The notes under the pieces were generated by a model. The model saw only the letters and a list, made by a program, of their open reading frames with translations, was not told the DNA's origin and searched no databases. DNA of 64,000 bases from Carposina sasakii. Its lineage: Eukaryota > Arthropoda > Insecta > Lepidoptera > Carposinidae. Location: NCBI GenBank assembly GCA_014607495.2, contig CP053155.1:14198001-14262000 (forward strand). The letters run 5' to 3'. A program made the position numbers and the translations under genes. Shown here one piece after another: positions 44,345 to 55,420 of the stretch (positions within the stretch are counted from its first letter, which is position 1; the number at the start of each line of letters is the position of its first letter).

Positions 44345-47285
44345 TTGTATAAATCCTTCTTCAAAATAACAAAAAGTTAAATGAATCGGAATGAAATTTG
44401 GAATAGAGATAGATATTATATTATATACCACGATCATAACCTACAATTATGAGCTATTATATGCTGGAATAACAAAAGCTACATATATCCAAGTAAACTT
44501 AACTTTTCTCCCGAAAATAACTACTGTTTGTTAATATTATTCTTGCTGACGGTTTTCGCCCGTAGTTTTCATAACCTTATTTAATTTCCGGCCAACCTGT
44601 GACCAACCTTGATAATATAATAAACTACTACAAACTCAACATTCTGCGCCAAACCATATAAAATAAACGAATTAATTAGTATATTCAAAGTTACAAATAA
44701 ACTCTAACAAATTAACAGTAAGATTGAGTTTCATTCGCACTGTCGCTAATGTAAATAATCACGTAATAACAAACGGACCATGCTTTCCTATCCTCCTCGC
44801 ACTATACACAAGTTTGCCTAGACAGAGTAAGAGGGAACAACATTTTCAGCGCCCTTTTCACTATTGGGTGCTAGCCAGATATCCAATGCCAAGGTTGTTG
44901 ACCGACGGTTCCGATCCGCGCCGGTTCAATAACAAGTTTCACCTTGGACATCAATTGTGATCGTGAAGTAAAGCGTCAATGGGATGCATACGACTTTGAA
45001 TGTACGGTCGTTGAGACGATGGATTGATTTGTAGATCTCTAAAATGTTGCAGGGTTTTATTTTTGCGCTACAATGGTCAATATTGGGTTTCGTTTGATTA
45101 AAGGTGTATTGACATAGTTGCAATACACTTAACATTTTATTTTAACATACAAGTAAACAGTAGGTACAGTGGTATACACAGAACACAAATTAGTGGAATA
45201 GCACCCATGTCTGCCCGTGGATATCGTAAGATGCGATTAGGGATCTCATATACTGGGTGTGGGAGACAGCCAGGCAAATACTGAAATTCTGAACAAGTAC
45301 CACTGTGTTAAGTTATACGACAGTGTTATTAATTCGCAGGAAATGTATTTTTGATAGTGGACGCCCGCGACTCCGTCCGCGTAGAAGGCAACTTTGTAAA
45401 TATATTTAATTTCGTGTAGGTTAAATTAGTTTTTAGGTTTTTATAATGTTGTTAGTATTTGTAATAACCTTTAGTGATATTCTTCTATTCTTAGATGAAT
45501 ATTATATGGGATCAAGAATCAGAATGGAAGAATGAAATAGAATTAGGCATTTAGCCTCGCATTTAAAGCTGTCACCGAGAAAATAAATGATTGGAAAGAA
45601 AGAGAGAAATATAGGTACTCAGAAGATGTGAAATTCGAGATTAACTCTACTGGAGACTTTATTTGACGAATAGATTACTCGATACTTTACTTCGGTACTT
45701 TAGGCGGTAAGCTTTTACGTTACTTGTCGGATATTTCATCACCCCAAATTTTAGAGAAAATTATTTTACATGACGTGGCTATTTTTGCTGTCGCAAAAGT
45801 AATTGATAATATGTTTTTTATAGCTCTTCACATCCTGTATCCTTGGGTATAGGTTTGTTTTTTACCAACACAACATTGCACATATTGTATCTAGAACGAG
45901 TCCACTAATTACAGAACTTAGTATCTAATATTTTTAAGAAAACATCTATAGATACTTCTATATCTAATATTATAAAGAGGTAAGATTTGATTGTTTGTTT
46001 CTTTAGTTGCAGCGAATAGGCTTCGAAACTACTGGACCCTTTGTAACATACTTTTCTTATTCTTAATTGCACATACATAAAAAATATAAATTACACGATA
46101 AAAGAAGAGATGCATAAACTTTTACCATTTGATATCTTATTTGAACCTGGTACATTGGTTATATGTAGGTTTTCCTAAATTTCCACTGGACCACTACAAA
46201 CAGGAATGTAAACTAGTGGGTAATAAATTTATTATTTATTTATTTATTGTTTATATTAAAACTTTGTAAGATTTTGTTACAACATGAATTAATTTTCACT
46301 TAGCCAACCTTCGCTTTGCTTGGAGAAATGAGTATGCGTTTATTTGCTGAAATAACGTTTACTTTCTACTACGATTCAAGCAAGCAAATGTAAGATATAC
46401 ATTTGTATGAAAACTAAGAAAACATTACGTATATGTTTGGGGTAGGAATAATTTAATTTTTACTCTTTTATACACCCGACATATAGAAAATTAACTTACA
46501 TTGATAAAATGTACCTATACAAATATAAAAATATACATATAATGACGCCCATTGTCCCCCAAAGAGGTTGGGCAAAAGTCACATCTGAAATTACAAATTA
46601 CAGACATAATTAGAATGGATTACTAATATCATGAAGCTGAAGAGTTTGTTTGTTTATTTAAACTCGCTAATCTCAGAAACTACAGTTCTGAATAGAAAAT
46701 TTCTTTTAGTGTTAGGCCGTTTATCGAGGAAGGCTATATATACCTATAGGCTATAAATCGTGGGCATTGTCTACCTATATTTTAGAAGAGAAGAAAAACT
46801 AAAAATTTACGTAAACCTCTTTAACCGATTGGGCGAATATTTGTTCGAATCATGAAGGATTTTAACTGAAAAAAAAACTTACCGGAAATACATATGGTAC
46901 GATTTGTTAACTTCGTTTTAACAAGAGATTTTTTCCAAGTTTGAAAAATCGAGAAGCAGTAGGCGATATTTGGACGTAGTACCTATAATATGGTTATGAT
47001 CACTTTGATATAGTACTTTAGTTTACCAAACTTTAGTAATAAGATACAAAAAAAAAACAATGTTAAGAAAAATATCTAATAATGTTTTGTTTTCTGAGCA
47101 ACAAGATAAACAGATTTATTACGTAGAAACAAAGGCAATATTAAATTTCTACTTACATAATAAATAAATATTTTCCAGGCATTATTAGTTTATTACAATG
47201 TAATACAGGAAAATTTCATGAAACTGAATTGTATGAAGTAATTAAGTTAATTGCTGGTCAGTGTATAAATGTGTAAATATTTATT
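44345..47285. other. Intron 1 sequence, mostly unassigned
   Basis: 44720-45010 is GC-richer and appears single-copy (ACCGACGGTTCCGATCCGCG). 45200-45250 holds a family C scrap. 45355-45400 holds a family G end (GTGGACGCCCGCGACTCCGT), and 46620-46780 a diverged G-like body. No exon found. Confidence 0.45.
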
Positions 47286-47292
47286 TATTTTA

Positions 47293-47552
47293 CAGGGTGT
47301 ATCAGATAGGGTATGTTAAGCGAAAAGCTATGTGAACAGCCCACTATAGAGAATCTATTTCCAAAATTTCAGACTCGATATCACATGTTTATTTTTCAAG
47401 ATTGTATGAACATTCCTGAGTTGTTTAGGAATTCTCCGTACTATCTGGAAAAATAAACATGTGATTTCGAGTCTGAAATTTTGTGGATAGGTTCCTTCCG
47501 GTGGGCTATTTATATAGCTTTTCGCTTAACATACCCCTTTTGTTACAACCTG
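47293..47552. mobile_element. Family F foldback MITE, copy 3
   Basis: 260 bp flanked by TA. Arms of about 125 bp pair over nearly their full length: CAGGGTGTATCAGATAGGGT against CAGGTTGTAACAAAAGGGGT, and CACATGTTTATTTTTC in both arms. This leaves almost no loop. Confidence 0.85.
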
Positions 47553-47734
47553 TATACACTATAAAACATTCGCTGAAACTTCAACCAGTCCCAACCATTC
47601 AAAAATAATTCTGTATGTATTTGATTTTAGCCTGTACGCTTATTTTCTTAGACGATAATCATGCCACTACTAACTGACTGCTAATAAAAAATTATCCCTT
47701 ACAATACTATATTTATTTCATTGTAGGTACTTAA

Positions 47735-48010
47735 GTTTCCTTCTATGCTGCTCTGGGAGTAAAAAAAAAACTTATAATTCTACAGCTGCTTCTCTTACCG
47801 GGCATACTGTACAAGTCAGTAGAGGGACAAGAGGGTCTTGGTGTTTTGTAGGCGATGGGTTGACCACCTGTCACTACTAACCGAACTTGTACATCTCAAC
47901 TATACCCTCAAAATTAGTCAGAAGTGGCACCATGTAGTTCTATCGGCCCTTGGTGTTCTGCCTATCCCGTAAGGGATAAAGGCGTGATTATATGTATGTA
48001 TGTATATATG
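47735..48010 (+). mobile_element. Family T repeat (ATGT tail), copy 2
   Basis: GCTGCTCTGGGAGTAAAAAA, CTTACCGGGCATACTGTACA and GGCGTGATTATATGTATGTA. Close to the copy at 9815. Confidence 0.7.
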
Positions 48011-48462
48011 TAGGTACTTAAGTTGTCGAAATTACAAATACAACTACCAAGAAAAAACTTTTCAAAATCAGATACCTACTTATCTCCGAAATTATGTTCA
48101 GAACAGAAACAAAGTAATAACTAGTAGGTTATTGAGTTCGATTTCAAGGACCCGATTAAGCCCAGCTATACGTGTTACATACACAAAGATAACATACTAT
48201 ACTCGAAGATATCATGTTGAAATAAACGAAAGAATTTGGCCGAATCTTGTTTTTTTTTTCATTTTATCTAGGTACCTTGTCCACAAAAACTGTTGAGAAA
48301 CAGAAAAACCAATATGTTTTGGGATAATTGGCCTTTATAATTGGTTTTGATTAATCTGTTAAAGTGCTTCAGAACCTCATAAAATATTAGATAGACTTAT
48401 AAGATCAAATCACTACAATTAAAAAATTAGCAATAAATATCAACGACAACAATAAATACATA

Positions 48463-48846
48463 CAGGATGATTTTTGGTCGTCAACGTTCCCGAAAACTAC
48501 GGAATCTCCTCATCATCACGATCATTTTTCTCCATGGAAGCATACCTGGGAAGTGTGTGGTTTCCAAAATATTAGGGTCCAAAGTTGAGTAAATAGACTG
48601 CGTTTTTCTGCATAAATGCACATAGACGCGCGTAGCAGGATTTTTTCACGAAAAATAATTAATATCTGTCTATAAAAAAACTAACATAAACACTAGACAC
48701 TATAAATTTCGCACGATCAAGGAATTAAATTTTTTTTTTTCAAAAAAAATAATTTTTTTTCCCAGCATTTTTTTGGCATAAACTTACTTTATTTCATGTA
48801 TAGAGTACGTACCCTTCGTTAAAGGTGGCCACAAAAAAACATCCTG
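48463..48846 (-). mobile_element. Family A MITE, complete, best copy
   Basis: 384 bp, CAGGATGATTTTTGGTCGTC at the left, GTGGCCACAAAAAAACATCC at the right, TA on both sides. Inverted relative to the copy at 43979 in the same intron. Confidence 0.85.
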
Positions 48847-49366
48847 TATAGATAAATATCCCTAACATTAATCAACCGTTAACAGTCGATTCAACCTGTC
48901 AGTTTGGTATGGTTTGGTTAGACCAGGGTTAGACACATTGTTATCGTGCGTTAACGTTGATTTGCTTTCAAGAAACTAGCGGCTAAGGCGGATACGAAAT
49001 AAATAAAATCAAAAACACATAGATAAATTTAAAAAAGTTGTAATTATCATTATTACATATACATAGGACTAATTAAGTTTGTATATAATTACATCGTAAT
49101 AACAATATATATAATTATGAATTTCCTATTCTCATATTTATAAAATGCTCATACCTCTTATCCATTTAACCAAAGTAGAGATACAACTTCTTATCATATT
49201 ATAATTATTATTAAATTCATATTCACGGCTACTATAAAATAAATATTCCATATTGTTACCAACCTACTAATTATAATATCATAACAACAGAAAACAATTA
49301 AGAAATTGGTTGCGTAATCTAATTTGCGCAACTTTTAAGAAATTGCCTACATTATAATTAAGTTAC

Positions 49367-49400
49367 CTTCAAGTGAATCATCTTTTTCAGGGTAGGCCAT
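49367..49400 (-). CDS. Adenylyl cyclase-like gene, coding exon 1 (start codon)
   Basis: The coding part of the first exon is 34 bp: eleven codons (MAYPEKDDSLE) and one base of the twelfth, then donor GAAG|GTAACT. The start sits in ATCATGG, with A at -3 and G at +4, a strong context. An in-frame TAA lies upstream at 49497-49499 with no other in-frame ATG between. The split codon joins exon 2 as G|AA, giving Glu and continuing an acidic run. The encoded tail is cytoplasmic by family topology. Without the phase match to exon 2, and the promoter at the right distance upstream, such a short exon would not be callable. Confidence 0.72.
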
Positions 49401-49413
49401 GATAAAAATTAGT

Positions 49414-49446
49414 TTAAAACACACTAAAGAACAAGCACACAAACAT
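49414..49446 (-). CDS. Upstream ORF in the 5' UTR
   Basis: ATG with A at -3, ten codons and TAA, ending 13 bases before the main start codon and in a different frame. It lies in the 146-base leader predicted from the core promoter. It may lower translation of the main protein; its product has no recognisable feature. Confidence 0.4.
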   Translation of the reverse strand: MFVCLFFSVF

Positions 49447-49511
49447 TTTGTCACAGACACAAGTTTTAAGAGTTCACGACGCGAGTGGAGAGAAAATTAG
49501 AAAATCCGGAC

Positions 49512-49548
49512 GCACGACCAACCCCGGCAGGCGCTTGGCGCGTACTGA
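49512..49548 (-). promoter_or_regulatory. TATA-less core promoter: Inr plus DPE
   Basis: TCAGT at 49548-49544 is the arthropod initiator, with A+1 at 49546. GGTCGTG begins exactly at +28, which is the strict position and consensus for the downstream promoter element. No TATA box lies 25-35 bases upstream. It gives a 146-base leader to the ATG at 49400. The flank is GC-richer than the neighbouring intron. Confidence 0.72.
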
Positions 49549-50002
49549 AGGATTTTCTTTTCTTCCTGTCGCATTGATAACCGAGATATCAGATAAATGG
49601 ACGATGAAATATGTCTCCTTGAGGATCATTGGGCGGAAAACGACGCTACCCGTAACTTGATATAAATATGACCAGCCATGCCTATTCCCAATTGGCCTGG
49701 ACTTATTTCTGCGGTTCTTATTAGTTTTTGAGTCAACATTAAGGCTATGTTATATCAATATTTATGTGAAAAATTAAGATAGAAGCAGGAATCGGATATT
49801 TAAGATAATGCCAGTGTTTTAGTACTGATACTTTCCATAGTAATTTGGATTTATGAATCAGCACGAAATATCAAATAGTAACGGTGTTAGGGATTTATTA
49901 CAAACCCGCGGTTAAAGACACTGCTTAAAAATTTTATTTGACAGCAAAATGAATGTATATGGCCATGTTTAGCTTAAACAATACTTTAATTTATATTATA
50001 AT

Positions 50003-50797
50003 CTACACTAATATTATAAAGAGGAAAACTTTGTTTGTTTGGTTGTAATGAATAGGCTCAAAAACTACTGGACCGATTTCAAAAATTCTTTCACCGTTAG
50101 AATCCTTATTGGACCTGGATGAACATAGGCTATAAGAATTTCCCGATATTCCCACGGGAAGGCGACCAACGGGAATTCTATATTTTTTACGAAAACCGCT
50201 ATACATATGAAGCTGAAATCGGGCATATATGTTCATTGGGGACAGCGAGGGAGGACTAAAAACGGATTTCCCGAAATTCCCACGGGAAGGGGACAAACGG
50301 GAATTCATAGTTTTTACGAAAACCGCTATACATATGAAGCTGAAATCGGGCATATATGTTCATTGGGGACAGCGAGGGAGGACTAAAAACGGATTTCCCG
50401 AAATTCCCACGGGAAGGGGACAAACGGGAATTCATAGTTTTTACGAAAACCGCTATACATATGAAGCTGAAATTGGGCATATATGTTCATTAGGGACTGC
50501 GAGGAAACACTAGAACGGATTTCCCGAAATTCCCACGGGAAGGAGACCAACGGGAATTATTTATTTTTTACGAAAACGGTTAAACATGTGAATCTGAAGT
50601 TGAGCATATATGTTTATTTGGGACCCCGAGAAAGCACTGGGAACGGATTTCCCGAAATTCCCACGGGAAGGGGACAAACGTGAATTAATTTTTTACGACA
50701 ACCGCGATAACATATAGGCTACTTTTTACACTTAACATATATTCTACTTTTTATTTTTTCTGTAGTCCACGCGGACGGAGTCGCGGGCGTCCACTAT
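50003..50797 (-). mobile_element. Family G element with internal minisatellite, inverted copy
   Basis: Starts CTACACTAATATTATAAAGA and ends CGCGGACGGAGTCGCGGGCG, then TCCACTATTA. CCCACGGG recurs at 50151, 50279, 50406, 50532 and 50660, giving five units of 126-128 bp. The open frames at 50003-50353 and 50229-50683 are products of the unit. It lies 450 bp upstream of the core promoter. Confidence 0.85.
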
Positions 50798-50825
50798 TAT
50801 TAATAAAGAAAATAGAAAATATTCT

Positions 50826-50898
50826 TCACCCGAGTGGGAATCGAACCCACGACCACTGCAAACCGTGCCAGCCGCTATAACCACTAAGCCACCGGGTC
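50826..50898 (-). repeat. tRNA-like repeat unit
   Basis: 73 bases. The acceptor-like GACCCGG pairs six of seven with TCGGGTG, and the T arm is a perfect GTGGG/CCCAC with TTCGATT. A- and B-box-like motifs are present. The anticodon arm is shifted: CTG(G)CA/TGCAG with a 5-base loop. The flanks (GGTAAAATTCGTCATCC upstream, GAAGAATATTTT downstream) are shared with the copy at 61638, so this is an interspersed repeat rather than a working tRNA gene. Confidence 0.65.
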
Positions 50899-50949
50899 AA
50901 TTACTCGGATGACGAATTTTACCATCTCTTTTCTAAATTACATATTGGC

Positions 50950-51440
50950 AACGTTATTCTTAATTTATATGTAAGTAATAACACGGTATAGGTTTATTCC
51001 AAGATAAAATTTTCCAGTGAAATATGCCTCTATATTTTATTCAATGAATCAAGTGAGGCCGGGTTACCCTTTAGTTTATTAGCAAGATTATGCCTATAAC
51101 CAAGTTCAAAGCTTTTAACCCTAGTCCAGAGTAAACCTTTTAATCCACCGTTAAGTTCAAATATAGTTTATAAGACGTCTCTGTCAACAAAACTAATTAT
51201 TGAAAATTTTTAGCCGAAATGCAACCACTATAACGGACCGTTAACGAAATGCGGTGCAAAGTAATATATACTTATCGCTTGAGTAATAACGCATATTTTT
51301 GCACGCATCGGTCGCGAGTATGACAGAATAAAAACAAATATCTGTCTCGTGCTGAAATGTGTCTAATTACGTCACCATAAAGTAATTATTGCTTTGTTCT
51401 GAGCGCCCACAGCGGTTCCGTTTCGGCTTCGTTCCAACTC
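50950..51440. other. Upstream intergenic sequence without recognised elements
   Basis: Apparently single-copy. A CRE-like TTACGTCA is at about 51368, 1.8 kb upstream of the promoter; its relevance is unknown. Confidence 0.4.
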
Positions 51441-51449
51441 AAGACTTTT

Positions 51450-51545
51450 CAGACTGCTGCCCACCTCCCGGAAAGCCTTAATCGCCTCGTACGATACCCA
51501 CGGGCAGACACGGGGTGGTACGAATTCTACTCTGCCGACACCACG
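51450..51545 (-). repeat. Family C fragment
   Basis: CTGCCCACCTCCCGGAAAGC, CGTACGATACCCACGGGCAG and GAATTCTACTCTGCCGAC. Confidence 0.7.
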
Positions 51546-51829
51546 CGGCTAATAATTAAGGAACTTAGCTTATATTATTATAAAAGTTGCTACACAGCAA
51601 CTAAAATATTACTTAGTAGAGTCAACGCCACTTTTTTATATTGAGTCCATGAAATAATGTCCCACAAAAAGCCCTTTCTTAGGGTATAGTTATAAGTCAA
51701 GCTTAGTACTGGACCGTGGGGACGATCGATAAAGAGTGTAATTTATCCTTTTTACTAGTACTACCATCTATCTATTAGCACTGTGTATATCTGTCTACAT
51801 GTCTATATCTGTGTATATCTATCTATCTA

Positions 51830-52158
51830 TACATATAATAAAAATGTAACAGATCGTTGTCTGTACATGGAAGATATATGAGATAAAATATTATACTAGG
51901 AGACCTTTATCAACGCAATAATACCCAAAAGAATAATTTTTGAAATTTTTGTCTGTTTGTCGGTTTGTCTGTGCGTTTGTGCACGCTAATCTCAGAAACG
52001 GCTGAACCGATTTCGATGCAGTTTTCAGAAATATATTGTGACAGGTCCCGCTTAACATATAGGCTGCTTTTTATCCAGGGAAAATGTTTTATACCGGATA
52101 ATTTCGACATTTTGTTTTTTCTGTAGTCCACGCGGACGGAGTCGCGGGCTTCCACTAG
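51830..52158 (-). mobile_element. Family G repeat, long form
   Basis: Minus-strand copy from CTAGTGGAAGCCCGCGACTC. GCACGCTAATCTCAGAAACG and TGTCTGTACATGGAAGATAT are shared with 59423-59750. Confidence 0.75.
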
Positions 52159-52302
52159 TTACCAATATATTTATTACCAGCTTATACCCGAACCGCATGA
52201 CCGTAACCCTACCTATGTGTTATTCTGATACTAAAACTGCCTAGTTTCATTGAAATAAGTTGCGAAAAAATTAACAAACAGATAAATATCTTCTCACATA
52301 CA

Positions 52303-52678
52303 CAGGATGATTTTTGGTCGTCAACGTTCCCGAAAACTACGGAATTTCCTCATCATCACGATCATTTTTCTCCATGGAAGCATACCTGGGAAGTGTCTGG
52401 TTCCCAAAATATGAGGGTCCAAAGTTGAGTAAATAGACTGCATTTTTCTGCATATATGCACATAGACGCGCGTAGCAGGATTTTTTCACGAAAAATAATT
52501 AATATCTGTCTATAAAAAAACTAACATAAATATTAGACACTATAAATTTCGAACAATCAAGGAATTAAAAATTGAAAAAAAAAATTTTTTTTTCCCAGAT
52601 TTTTTTTGCATAAACTTACTTTATTTCATGTATAGAGTACGTACGCTTCGTTGATGGTGGCCACAAAAAAACATCCTG
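52303..52678 (-). mobile_element. Family A MITE, complete
   Basis: CAGGATGATTTTTGGTCGTC to GTGGCCACAAAAAAACATCC. Very close to the copy at 48463; most changes lie in the A/T runs. Confidence 0.85.
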
Positions 52679-52704
52679 TATATTAATAAAATATTAAAAG
52701 AACC

Positions 52705-52815
52705 TATGCTGATGCGGGTCTTCACTATAATACATCAGCAGCATCTCCTTCCGTGCATGTAGTAGAGTCGACTAAGGAACTCGGGCATTCTCTCAGGCGA
52801 TAAGCTAGCAACTCC
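52705..52815 (-). repeat. Family D fragment
   Basis: GCTGATGCGGGTCTTCACTA, CTTCCGTGCATGTAGTAGAG and CTCAGGCGATAAGCTAGCAA. Confidence 0.7.
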
Positions 52816-53436
52816 TGCTACATAGTTTCCGGAAAGAATCATAATGCTCTTCAATGAAAAATTTATGAAAAACTAAAGATTCCATTGCAATACGTAAAAA
52901 CCATAGGTCACCATACCATAGACCACTTGTCGTATTGTCATATAAAATATGATGACCCTATTGAAAATACAAATGTTGCAAACCTTGCAAAGTTCGAAGA
53001 ATGATTAGATCTCCGTTAATTCTTCACTTCAGACGTATAGATATTAAATCTCGACATAGAAAATCAATGGAAGGCATTCAAATAGCGTCCATTATTCATT
53101 TAAATTTATCAAAAGAGGCTTTTCGCGTTCAGTGGACCGTGTAGTGAATTTAAATAGGTTATTTTTTACCCGGATGCACCAAAAGGAGGGTTATGTTTTT
53201 CGGGTGTGTGTATGCATATACATGTGTCTTGGTTGCGAGAGTGATACTGGGTCAAAGAGTCAACATTTTTAAGCAGGTGGGTTTTTTTCTATAAATAAAT
53301 TACTTTATTGTATGGACGTGTCGTATGGTGGTACTGTGGTATGTATAGAAAACCTACTTTAAAAATGTTTATTCCTATCGGAACGCTTACTTGCTGTAAG
53401 TCAACATAACTTATTTCTCTCACTCTGTCATCTGGT

Positions 53437-53536
53437 CCGCTGGAAGAAATCTCTTGCAAAAATAAGCACGTCTTTGTATGCATTTCTTTTGTAAATTTAT
53501 CCATTATTACTGTAGTGTCTTGTGTACAATAAAGAA
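53437..53536 (+). mobile_element. LINE 3' UTR, stem-loop decayed
   Basis: CTGGAAGAAATCTCTTGC; the second half of the stem is mutated (AAAAAT). AAGCACGTCTTTGTATGC and GTACAATAAAGAAAG follow. Confidence 0.6.
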
Positions 53537-53627
53537 AGAAATATATAATATTTTACGTACATACATAATCTTCATAGATTATATTTATAAGCCGCTATAA
53601 GTAAACGTTTGAAACGGCGACCGCGAC

Positions 53628-53835
53628 GCACACCGGATGCGTATGCGTGCACATAAGCGTAGACGTACACGTACCTCTGAGTTTAATGTATAGGTATAGA
53701 ACTGTCACCGCTTGACGTCTATGCTTACGTCTACGCATACGCATCCGGTCTGCCCGTGCCTATACAGTTCCATACATTACAACTCAGAGGTACGTATACG
53801 TCTACGCTTACGTGCACGCACACGCATCCGGTGTG
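53628..53835. repeat. Long inverted repeat
   Basis: GCACACCGGATGCGTATGCG on the left and CACGCATCCGGTGTGC on the right are complementary. ACGTACCTCTGAGTTTAATG and its near complement lie further in. Arms of about 75 bp enclose a loop with another partial copy (ACGCATACGCATCCGGT). The inverted satellite unit 53860-53890 and then the 55-bp array follow. Confidence 0.75.
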
Positions 53836-53919
53836 CTCGAGCCTTAAGGGCGCACACGCGCCACCGGCCACAACCACAAAACGCCGCCACCGGCATATTT
53901 CCTGTACTTTTCATACATA

Positions 53920-54909
53920 ACTTCACGTGGCGGCATTTGTAGCTGTGGCCGGTGGCCCGTGGGCGGCGACACTAACTTCTCGTGGCGGCATTTGTAGCTG
54001 TGGCCGGTGGTCCGTGTGCGGCGACACTAACTTCTCGTGGCGGCATTTGTAGCTGTAGCCGGTGGCCCGTGAGCGGCGACACTAACTTCTCGTGGCGGCA
54101 TTTGTAGCTGTGGCCGATGGCCCGTGAGCGGCGACACTAACTTCCCGTGGCGGCGTCTATAGCTGTAGCCGGTGGCCCGTGAGCGGCAACACTAACTTCT
54201 CGTGGCGGCATTTTTAGCTGTGGCCGATGGCCCGTGTGCGGCAACACTAACTTCTCGTGGCGGCATTTGTAGCTGTGGCCGGTGGCCCGTGTGCGGCAAC
54301 ACTAACTTCTCGTGGTGGCATTTGTAGCTGTGGCCGGTGGCCCGTGTGCGGCAACACTAACTTCTCGTGGTGGCATTTGTAGCCGTGGCCGGTGGCCCGT
54401 GTGCGGCAACACTAACTTCTCGTGGTGGCATTTGTAGCTGTGGCCGGTGGTCCGTGTGCGGCGACACTAACTTCTCGTGGCGGCATTTGTAGCTGTAGCC
54501 GGTGGCCCGTGAGCGGCGACACTAACTTCTCGTGGCGGCATTTGTAGCTGTGGCCGATGGCCCGTGAGCGGCGACACTAACTTCCCGTGGCGGCGTCTAT
54601 AGCTGTAGCCGGTGGCCCGTGAGCGGCAACACTAACTTCTCGTGGCGGCATTTGTAGCTGTGGCCGATGGCCCGTGTGCGGCAACACTAACTTCTCGTGG
54701 CGGCATTTGTAGCTGTGGCCGGTGGCCCGTGTGCGGCAACACTAACTTCTCGTGGTGGCATTTGTAGCTGTGGCCGGTGGCCCGTGTGCGGCAACACTAA
54801 CTTCTCGTGGTGGCATTTGTAGCTGTGGCCGGTGGTCCGTGTGCGGCAACACTAACTTCTCGTGGTGGCATTTGTAGCTGTGGCCGGTGGCCGGTGTGCG
54901 GCAACACTA
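53920..54909 (+). repeat. 55-bp satellite, 18 units, with 8-unit higher-order repeat
   Basis: Eighteen units of exactly 55 bp beginning ACTTCTCGTGGCGGCATTTG and ending GCGGCAACACTA. Units 2-9 (53975-54414) and 10-17 (54415-54854) match in order with about four differences in 440 bp, while neighbouring units differ more. Five of the eight unit pairs are identical. An inverted partial unit precedes the array at 53860-53890. GC-rich, no frame. Confidence 0.92.
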
Positions 54910-55229
54910 ACTTCAGTGAGCTTTGGGGTATGTCTGAAGATTTTTAGGCCCAAAAGCGCAACATTACCTACATAATTATATAAAATTATATAATGTACCT
55001 TGTTAAATATAAGCCACTTAGCTATTCTCCTAGTACCTACGTACTTATAGATGTTTTGGAGTAGATATGACGTATATCTAAAAACTACGCATTATGATGC
55101 GGTTTTTACTAAACTAAATAAGTATATAAGGAGTGGAAGATTTTATTTCTGTTTTTTATGCAAGACATAGATGCAATATTGCTATGTTTTATTTAATTAT
55201 ACCAGCCAGAGCTAGATGCATTGCTACGC

Positions 55230-55420
55230 TACCCACAGGATCGAATCCCGGTAGGTGCAAACATTGATATGATGAATATCGATATTTGTTTCCAAATCAT
55301 GGAAGTTTTTGTATACCGTTGCTTAGTACCCACGACACAAGACCTTAGGGATCTTAGTGTGGGACTAAGTCAATGTGTTGTGAAGTGTGTGAATATTAAT
55401 ATTATTATTAATCATTACAT
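55230..55420 (+). mobile_element. tRNA-derived SINE, head truncated
   Basis: ATCGAATCCCGGTAGGTGCA (B-box side), GATATGATGAATATCGATA and GGGATCTTAGTGTGGGACTA. A box missing, about 45 bp lost mid-body. Confidence 0.75.

Noticed and set aside
49448..49660. 70-codon plus-strand open frame over the promoter
   Set aside because: Antisense to the leader and core promoter, with no motif. Open only because the region is GC-richer.
53920..54909. CRISPR-like array
   Set aside because: Units are directly adjacent with no unique spacers, and the genome is eukaryotic. It is a satellite.
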